From Flavobacterium sp. FEMGT703F (lineage in GTDB: Bacteria > Bacteroidota > Bacteroidia > Flavobacteriales > Flavobacteriaceae), in NCBI GenBank assembly GCA_002786385.1, contig PGCN01000021.1, positions 1 to 38,668 of the forward strand: DNA of 38,668 nucleotides. Direction: 5' to 3'. Numbering within the stretch: the first letter of the stretch is position 1; every line of letters begins with the position of its first letter. Positions 32,691-38,668 of the stretch are shown one piece after another. The notes below the pieces were generated by a model. The model was not told the DNA's origin and did not search any database. It saw nothing but the letters and a program-made list of their open reading frames with translations. Position numbers and translations under genes: made by a program.

Positions 32691-34238
32691 TTATTTTTTA
32701 ATAAACTTGGCGGTCATTTTTTCATTTTCCGTATAGGCTTCCAAGATGTACATTCCATTGGCCAGCATGGCAATGTTCAGCGTGTTGGTATTATTGTATT
32801 GTTCCAACACGGTTTTGCCATTGGAGTCGGTTATTTTGATTTTAATAATCGGATTGCCTCCCGAGGTTTGCCATTGCAGCAGCTCGTTTACCGGATTTTG
32901 ACTGAGGGTAATCGCCTGATTTTTAAAGGAAGCGTTGCTTAAAGCGTCACGGGATAATTTTACAACCCAACAATCGGCGCCTCCTTGGTTGGCGGTAACA
33001 TCACCATTGGCGGCACTGTTGTAACCCACTACAATATAGCCGTTATCGTTGGCATTGAGTAGGGCAGCCATACCGTCGGCAGCGGTGCTTCCTATTGATT
33101 TTTGCCATTGTAAAATACCGTTGGCATTGATTTTTGCCACCCAGCCATCATAACCACCATGATTTCCAGTAACATTGCCATTGGTAGAGCCACTGTTTCC
33201 TGCTATTATATAGCCACCGTCCGGAGTGGGTTGTATGCCGTAAGCAATTTCTAAACTCGACCCTCCCAGTGCGGTTTGCCACTGTAAGTTACCACTGCTG
33301 TTTAACTTTACGACCCAATAATCATAGAGTCCGTTATTGCCGGTCACGTTGCCATTAGTAGAAGCAGTGGTTCCGCCCACTATATAGCCACCATCGGCGG
33401 TAGTTTGGATGCAGGTTGGTTCGTCACCACCGGATCCTCCGTAGGATTGTTGCCATTGGATATTGCCCGTTGCATCGAGTTTTACTATCCAATAATCAAA
33501 GCTCCCTTGGTTACCTATTACGTCGCCATTAGTAGAACTACTGAGGGCTGCCATGATAAAGCCACCATCGGCAGTAGTCATAAAGGCTTCAGCCTCGTCG
33601 GTACCGGTACCGCCTAATGATTTTTGCCATAGCAGGTTACCTGTTGCGTCTGTTTTTACTATCCAAGCGTCGTAGTTACCGTGGTTACCGGATACGTTAC
33701 CATTGTTAGAATTGCTGGCGCCGGCTATGATGTAACCACCGTCTGCAGTAGCTTGAATGACTTCGGCTTCTTCATTGCTTGAACCACCGAATGTTTTTTG
33801 CCATAGTATGTTGCCCTCGGCATTTAGTTTTACCACCCAATAGTCGTTGAGTCCGCCGTGATTTCCGGTTGCGTCGCCGTCGTTTGAGCCAGTGCTTCCC
33901 GCTATTATGTAACCGCCATCTGCGGTGTTGGCTACGCTGCGCGCTACTTCGTTAGCACTGCCGCCCAGAGATTTTTGCCACTGTAAGGTTCCGGTTGCAT
34001 TGAGTTTTACTACCCAGCAATCGGCATTGCCTTGATTGGCAGTAAGGTTGCCGTTGTTGGAAGTACTGCTGCCCACCATAATGTAGCCGCCGTCCGGAGT
34101 GGGTTGGATGTCGTAGGCGTAGTCATTACCGCTACCTCCATAGGATTGTTGCCATTGGATTACAGGGGCTTGCGCCATGCTACTGTGGGTTAATAGCCAG
34201 GTTATTAAAAGTATAAGCAGGGATTGTCTTTTTATCAC
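32691..34238 (-). CDS. Secreted T9SS protein, probable seven-bladed beta-propeller
   Basis: The protein has 515 residues. A signal peptide ends in LLTHSSMAQAP. Residues about 25-430 are seven tandem repeats of about 57 residues with the core WQ-x-SYGGS-x-DEA, TADGGYIIAG-x-S-x-S-x-NGNV-x-GN-x-G and DYWVVKL-x-ATGN. The regular repeat number suits a seven-bladed propeller. The C-terminus (ITLSQNPVNELLQWQ, IKITDSNGKTVLEQYNNTNTLNIAMLANGMYILEAYTENEKMTAKFIKK) is a typical type A sorting domain. A -7 element TATTTTTG lies at 34299-34306. The substrate or binding partner cannot be told. Confidence 0.9.
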   Translation of the reverse strand: MIKRQSLLILLITWLLTHSSMAQAPVIQWQQSYGGSGNDYAYDIQPTPDGGYIMVGSSTSNNGNLTANQGNADCWVVKLNATGTLQWQKSLGGSANEVARSVANTADGGYIIAGSTGSNDGDATGNHGGLNDYWVVKLNAEGNILWQKTFGGSSNEEAEVIQATADGGYIIAGASNSNNGNVSGNHGNYDAWIVKTDATGNLLWQKSLGGTGTDEAEAFMTTADGGFIMAALSSSTNGDVIGNQGSFDYWIVKLDATGNIQWQQSYGGSGGDEPTCIQTTADGGYIVGGTTASTNGNVTGNNGLYDYWVVKLNSSGNLQWQTALGGSSLEIAYGIQPTPDGGYIIAGNSGSTNGNVTGNHGGYDGWVAKINANGILQWQKSIGSTAADGMAALLNANDNGYIVVGYNSAANGDVTANQGGADCWVVKLSRDALSNASFKNQAITLSQNPVNELLQWQTSGGNPIIKIKITDSNGKTVLEQYNNTNTLNIAMLANGMYILEAYTENEKMTAKFIKK

Positions 34239-34298
34239 AGTTGTTTTTTGTTACCGTATTGAGTGAAGGGGTGTAATTAATTCATAAAGCGTTGCTTA

Positions 34299-34306
34299 CA
34301 AAAATA
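34299..34306 (-). promoter_or_regulatory. -7 element (TATTTTTG) of the 32691 propeller gene
   Basis: The minus strand reads TATTTTTG, an exact TAnnTTTG match, about 60 bases before the ATG at 34238. The rest of the gap to the 34419 gene shows no other supported feature. Confidence 0.4.
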
Positions 34307-34418
34307 GCAAAATAAATAAGTTACTATGGGGTAATAGTGTCAGCATTCGCCCCCACAAGCCACAGCGGTTTTTAATACATTGGGTTCATTCTCTTCATTA
34401 GTTTGCGAGGTACAGTTG

Positions 34419-37400
34419 TTATTCTAACACTATTTTTTTTAGCGCAGTTCCTTCAGGAGTAGTAATTTTTACCAAATAAATTCCTTTCGCATAATGGCTT
34501 AAATTGATTTGGTGTTGCGTGGTCGTTTCCATCAAACTTCCGCTGATATTGTAAACTTCCACCTTTGTTAAAGTATCCGATTCAATTACCAATAGCCCTG
34601 AGGTTGGGTTAGGGTACACTTTAAGGTGTTGTATGTTAAAGGCCTCTTGGCTTAGTGGAAATACAAAATCGGATATCGTAATTTGTACGGTATTGGTGGT
34701 AATGGGCAGGTTATAATCGAAGTAGATGTTGGCATCATTGTTCACCACTATACCATTGGCCAGTGCATTGTACGTTGCCGCTTTGAACTTTACGAAACCA
34801 TGAGACCCTGGCTCGTTTACGCTGCTGTGGGGGAGGTTGATGTTGTTGAACGTAAATTCTAAAACCGGTGTCTCTGTACCGGTAATGTTGATGGTGTAAG
34901 GATGTGAACTTACGCCCCATTGGATGGTAGCCGGATCGAGATAAGGCGATAGGGTGTCTTTGATGACCACTTTATAGGCTGTATCTGTGCCTGTATTTTG
35001 GAACCGTATCATGTAGTCTAATTCGGTACCGGCTCTCACGTAATGATTTTCGGTGATGCCTGTTGGGCTGACCAATTTATCATTGGGATCGTAGCTGTCG
35101 ATGATTTTCAAGCAGTCTGTTTCTATGCTAATCTCTTCATCATCCATTGGCATTGCATTTACAAATCCGGTGCTGAATATTCCATTGGTACTGCCGCAGC
35201 CTTCGATTGTTTCTTGGGCAAAACTGCTACCGGAGTATAAAGGATGTTGGTCTACTTCGAGTCGGATGGTTTGACCGTTAGCCGGATAATTTACTATGGT
35301 GCTTTCTCCTCCGTTGAGTTGGAATGTTTCGGTAATGGCCAAACCGTTATCTGCATAAATTCGATAATTTCTTGGGGTTCCCATGTTGCCTAAACCGGGT
35401 AGCGCGGCATTTGTAATGGTGAATTGGACTTCTGCATTATTGTTACAAGTTCCTGATACTCTGATTAACGATTTGTCCCAATTGGCATAATTCGGGTCGA
35501 GGGTAGCAGCACAATCATTAGCCGGGGTAATCCAAGCTTTGGTACACTGAGACCGTCCGGTTATGCCTTCAATACATTCGGTATGGTCTACTATATGGAT
35601 GACACCCGATTGGTTGGGTGCCAATGTGCCTACGTTAAAAACATAGTGCCCTTGAGGGTTTACGGTGTGCGGATGGTTGGCCGAGATGAAAGTTACAAAT
35701 TCCGGAAGGTCGACCGTGATGGCAACATTTTGCGCAACGGCTAAGCCCGAATTGCGGTAGCTGACATAAGTATTACTGTCAAAACACCTTCTGCGTCTAT
35801 CGCTGGCTATGTCAACACTCAGCAGCGGACAATAATCCAGTTCTACCGGAAAATTAACGTTATCCGCATCTTGCCCCATGGTGGTTAGGGTTACATTTTG
35901 TTGGGTATAACAGTTTTGGTGGATTAGAGCATTTTGTACCGGATTGGGTAGTATGCTCACGGTGTAGGTGCCTATCTCGACCGGAATATCGTAGTGTCCG
36001 TTGGTATCGCTTATTGAAAAGCGATTGACCCCATTAGCGTCTGTTGCCTTAACGATTACAGCATTTTGAACGATGTCATTGGTGTTTTGAATACAATTGG
36101 TATCCAGGTCTTCAAACACGGTACCGGTAATATTGCAGCGGTTGACCGAGAGGTTGAAATCTGTCAGCTCCCCAAATAAAGCATCTCCGGAGTTGTTGGT
36201 AATACTATTAGCCCCTGAGTTATACGTAAAAGTACCATCGATTCGGGTGGCATAGGTTAGTTTGCCATTATGGTACTCTACGTTACTAACATGCGTATTG
36301 GCTCCTCCAACTTCGGTTATCCATTTGACTTGTTGTAATATATCCATCTTGGCCACAAAACCTTTGTAGCCCGATAAGGTTGCTGTACCGGGACTGATAC
36401 CCACGGTAATTTGTCCGTTAAATTGTCCGGTTACGTATGCCTCATTAAACTCATTAAAAGTAATGGATGCCATTCGCAAACTGTAGGAAGAAGGGTAAAT
36501 ATGTTCGGTAATAATGTTTCCGTTACTGGTGTAAAAACCAACCAGTCCATACGGTTCACTACCGGGCGTATAACCGGTGACCCCAATGATCCCTGATGGG
36601 CTGATGTCTAAAGCGGTAGCCGAATGATATCCGTAGTTGTCTTCATCCAAAATGCGTCGTATCCAGTTTAGGTTACCGTTTAAGTTATAGGATACCAGTA
36701 AAATTCCTTTGTCTACAGAACCATTGAAAGGCATGGGCACGTTATCAAAATACACTTGTCCTTCCCCTTTGGCCAGGACAATGAGTTCGTTGGTTTGCGG
36801 ATTCACTTTCAAATCAACGCCGTAGGCAAAGGTATTATGAGGCATCCCACCTGCTTTTTTGGCCCAAAGTATAGTACCATTAGGTTGGTATTTGGCTACC
36901 AGCAAATCTTGCGTAGTAAAGGTAGACGGATTGGTTAGGGTAATTGTTCCACCCAATGTAATAGATGAGTCATACGATCCGGTTAGGTAGACGTTTCCTG
37001 TGGCATCGGTGGTTATTTCTTCAAAGGTGCTGGCTACAGTGCCTGAATCGTGCCACAAATAATCGCCGTTGGTATTCACTTTGAGCAATACACCTTCGCC
37101 ACCATATTGGCCAATGGAGCCAACACCGCTTAAGATTTGACTGTTGTAGCTAATGTTGAATCCTTTGGCAGTGAATGTAATATAAATATCGCCAAAGGGG
37201 TCTATGTGGATGTCAGTTGCTTCATCAAAATAAGAGGTATCATTGCCACCGATTGTTTTCATCCAGACCAATTGTTTGTTGGAGTCGAGTTTGGCAAAAA
37301 AAGCATCGCCGCGTCCGTTGGCAGGATAAGATACACCATTGAACTCGAAGGTATTCCCGCCAGAAGAGCTTGAAGAATCACCGATAAAATAGCCTAAGAT

Positions 37401-37547
37401 ATAAGTGTTTCCGGCGGCATCTTTTGTTGCTTTTGTGCCATATTCATAACCGATTCCAGTAGCAGCAGTAGCCCAATGAAACGGTTGGGATTGCACACTA
37501 ACAACTTGTAATAATAACCAAAGGCTTAGGAGTAATTTTATTCGCAT
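34419..37547 (-). CDS. Large secreted T9SS protein with propeller-like repeats and DUF7619-type domain
   Basis: The protein has 1042 residues. A signal peptide (MRIKLLLSLWLLLQVVSVQSQ) is followed by propeller-like repeats (about 30-465: GNTYILGYFIGDSSSS, DAFFAKLDSNKQLVWMKTIGG, GNVYLTGSY, LLVAKYQPNGTILWAKKAGG). A carboxypeptidase-regulatory-like domain follows (ITGTVFEDLDTNCIQN, then DTNGHYDIPVEIGTYTVSI). Next is a region of the DUF11/DUF7619 type (SYDPNDKLVSPTGITENH, LDYMIRFQNTGTDTAYKVVIKDTLS, ANIYFDYNLPITTNTVQ). The tail is a type A sorting domain (IQHLKVYPNPTSGLLVIE, YNISGSLMETT, ISHYAKGIYLVKITTPEGTALKKIVLE-like). It is a probable surface adhesin or scaffold. Confidence 0.9.
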   Translation of the reverse strand: MRIKLLLSLWLLLQVVSVQSQPFHWATAATGIGYEYGTKATKDAAGNTYILGYFIGDSSSSSGGNTFEFNGVSYPANGRGDAFFAKLDSNKQLVWMKTIGGNDTSYFDEATDIHIDPFGDIYITFTAKGFNISYNSQILSGVGSIGQYGGEGVLLKVNTNGDYLWHDSGTVASTFEEITTDATGNVYLTGSYDSSITLGGTITLTNPSTFTTQDLLVAKYQPNGTILWAKKAGGMPHNTFAYGVDLKVNPQTNELIVLAKGEGQVYFDNVPMPFNGSVDKGILLVSYNLNGNLNWIRRILDEDNYGYHSATALDISPSGIIGVTGYTPGSEPYGLVGFYTSNGNIITEHIYPSSYSLRMASITFNEFNEAYVTGQFNGQITVGISPGTATLSGYKGFVAKMDILQQVKWITEVGGANTHVSNVEYHNGKLTYATRIDGTFTYNSGANSITNNSGDALFGELTDFNLSVNRCNITGTVFEDLDTNCIQNTNDIVQNAVIVKATDANGVNRFSISDTNGHYDIPVEIGTYTVSILPNPVQNALIHQNCYTQQNVTLTTMGQDADNVNFPVELDYCPLLSVDIASDRRRRCFDSNTYVSYRNSGLAVAQNVAITVDLPEFVTFISANHPHTVNPQGHYVFNVGTLAPNQSGVIHIVDHTECIEGITGRSQCTKAWITPANDCAATLDPNYANWDKSLIRVSGTCNNNAEVQFTITNAALPGLGNMGTPRNYRIYADNGLAITETFQLNGGESTIVNYPANGQTIRLEVDQHPLYSGSSFAQETIEGCGSTNGIFSTGFVNAMPMDDEEISIETDCLKIIDSYDPNDKLVSPTGITENHYVRAGTELDYMIRFQNTGTDTAYKVVIKDTLSPYLDPATIQWGVSSHPYTINITGTETPVLEFTFNNINLPHSSVNEPGSHGFVKFKAATYNALANGIVVNNDANIYFDYNLPITTNTVQITISDFVFPLSQEAFNIQHLKVYPNPTSGLLVIESDTLTKVEVYNISGSLMETTTQHQINLSHYAKGIYLVKITTPEGTALKKIVLE

Positions 37548-37599
37548 GGATCCGGTTTAAAGGGTTAAAGGTATTCATTTATCGTTTATTCTTACGCCT

Positions 37600-37800
37600 T
37601 GCCCTACATTTTTTTGTTTTGCCTTGCCAAGCTTTTACTTCGTTGCGTTAAAACCAGTTAACTGAGTGGAGTAGTGCATTAGAATGCTATTTAAGATAAA
37701 CATCCTTATTACGTCACTTCGAGTGATTTATAAGTATAAAAACGTTAGTTTTTGTAGTTATAAATTGTATCGACTCGAGCGCAGCGAACGGAGTGTAAGC
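37600..37800. repeat. Intergenic repeat: partial X element and hairpin Y, copy C
   Basis: The gap between the 34419 gene and the metalloprotease gene holds an X-like element (about 37600-37675 with CTTTTACTTCGTTGCG). It also holds a Y hairpin with flank ACGTCACTTCGAGTGA and arms 37726-37743 and 37748-37765 (18 bp: 16 Watson-Crick, 1 G-T, 1 mismatch) around loop GTTA. The 3-prime flank differs from copies B and D. No gene was seen in the gap. Confidence 0.8.
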
Positions 37801-37879
37801 TAAAAGCTAAGCCAAATAACAACGCCAACCCACTATTTAACGGCACAGTTTGTGTTGTATGGGTGAAAATTATTTTATA

Positions 37880-38482
37880 ATGGCTCGAAGAAAACTGTTG
37901 CTGCTCGCTTTACTTGTATTGGCTTTTGCTGCTACCATAACGGTTTATAATGCAACCAAACCCAAACCCCAATCGGTTATATATATCCAGCCTTTAGGTG
38001 AAGTATCGCCGGAGTATTTGACTTTTCTCCAACAATCGGTTCATCGTTTTTATGGATATCAATGTGTGGTCAAACCTGCCGTTCCGTTGACACCCCATTT
38101 ATTAGCCGCCAGCCAAACCCGTTATGAGGCTAGTAAAATACTCCAACAATTTAATAGTCCGCAAAATCTATTGCTGGTTACCACCCAAGACATCGCGCAC
38201 CGCAAAAGCGCCGCCCAACCCGAATATGGTATTTTTGGTTTGGGTTATCGACCGGGTACAACTTGTGTGGTGTCCACCTTTCGTTTGCATCGCAAGGTTA
38301 GTCGGGCTAAATGTTTGGAACGGTTAGAGAAAGTAGCCCTGCACGAAATAGGACATAATTTAGGCTTACCGCATTGTACCCATGATAAACACTGTATGAT
38401 GCAAGCCGCCCAAGGTACCATCAAACAGGTAGATTTGGAAAAAGTTTGGTTTTGTGAGGTGTGTAGGGGGAAGTTCAACTAA
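37880..38482 (+). CDS. Exported archaemetzincin-like zinc metalloprotease
   Basis: From the ATG at 37880 the protein has 200 residues; an earlier in-frame ATG is at 37859. MARRKLLLLALLVLAFAATITVYNA is a signal or anchor segment. The zinc motif HEIGHNLGLPHC (His155, Glu156, His159) matches the archaemetzincin pattern HExxHxxGxxxC. It continues to a further Cys, CMM and, 17 residues after the methionine, CEVC. The usual spacer between the first two cysteines is four residues; here it is five (THDKH). Archaemetzincins are small zinc peptidases, usually thought to be cytoplasmic, so the export signal is noteworthy. It is a lone gene between repeat elements. Confidence 0.88.
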   Translation: MARRKLLLLALLVLAFAATITVYNATKPKPQSVIYIQPLGEVSPEYLTFLQQSVHRFYGYQCVVKPAVPLTPHLLAASQTRYEASKILQQFNSPQNLLLVTTQDIAHRKSAAQPEYGIFGLGYRPGTTCVVSTFRLHRKVSRAKCLERLEKVALHEIGHNLGLPHCTHDKHCMMQAAQGTIKQVDLEKVWFCEVCRGKFN

Positions 38483-38490
38483 AACAGTTC

Positions 38491-38668
38491 GCTCTCGCTC
38501 ACGTCACTTCGAGTGATTTTGCGAACTGAAAACGGTAGTTTTTAGTTGGTAAAATTAACCCGAGGCTATAGCCGAATTGAGCGAAGCTAATCGAGAAGCC
38601 CTATCAATACAATGGTTCTCGATACGCTCTGCGAGCTACTCGAACTGACGGAAAAAGTAGTACTAGCA
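38491..38668. repeat. Intergenic repeat: hairpin Y copy D followed by an X element
   Basis: The flank ACGTCACTTCGAGTGA leads into arms 38516-38533 and 38538-38555 (18 bp: 15 Watson-Crick, 2 G-T, 1 mismatch) around loop GGTA. The 3-prime flank CGAGGCTATAGCCGAATTGAG and on (38561-38597) is nearly identical to that of copy B. An X element (38605-38651) follows and ends CTCGAACTGACGG. It starts nine bases after the metalloprotease stop and may extend beyond the window. Confidence 0.85.

Overview
The window looks like a chromosome segment of a Flavobacterium-type bacterium (Bacteroidota, Flavobacteriaceae). The sequence shows low GC, several type IX secretion (T9SS) proteins with C-terminal sorting-like tails, DUF3857/transglutaminase and MORN-repeat secreted proteins, a fused CcoN-CcoO oxidase subunit, and -7 promoter elements of the Bacteroidota form TAnnTTTG. 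No tRNA, rRNA, CRISPR array, transposase or phage gene was found.

Layout. 1-2953 (minus): the start of a T9SS-type secreted protein, an outer-membrane barrel-like protein, kdsA, a lipoprotein and a DUF4199 membrane protein. 3049-4023 (plus): a two-gene YeeE/YedE sulfur transporter. 4227-4907 (minus): a Crp/Fnr regulator, divergent from a complete cbb3 oxidase locus at 5019-12942 in the order ccoI, ccoS, ccoNO, ccoQ, ccoP, ccoG, ccoH. A TauE/SafE-like protein and a YdcH-like small protein follow. 14187-16062 (minus): two unassigned AT-rich genes and a secreted T9SS protein. 16365-21067 (minus): a haem nitric-oxide sensing (H-NOX) phosphorelay operon. 21323-22687 (minus): hemN. 22810-29963 (minus): a TPR/MORN protein followed by two DUF3857 proteins. 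29964-30821: gene-free repeats. 30822-37547 (minus): a nucleosidase-like protein, a Tim44-like and a small membrane protein, and two large T9SS proteins. 37880-38482 (plus): an exported archaemetzincin-like protease, flanked by the same intergenic repeats.

How the genes work together. The centre of the window reads as a low-oxygen and nitric-oxide module. A palindrome, TATGACAAWTRTCATA, occurs upstream of ccoI, ccoS and hemN. In all three its centre is exactly 29.5 bp from the first base of a TAnnTTTG-like -7 element, as expected for one activator. The same copy that serves ccoI overlaps the promoter region of the divergent Crp/Fnr gene, which suggests autorepression. Between the oxidase locus and hemN lies a five-gene operon encoding a receiver, an H-NOX sensor, an HNOBA-PAS histidine kinase, an Hpt protein and a LytTR regulator. 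Together these hold every step of a split phosphorelay. NO is the classic inhibitor of haem-copper oxidases, so the location is suggestive, but no sequence link between the two regulators was found.

The gene-free stretches near 30.3-30.8 kb, 37.6-37.8 kb and 38.5-38.66 kb carry a composite dispersed repeat. Its four hairpins keep length and pairing while the arm sequences differ, which looks like compensatory change.
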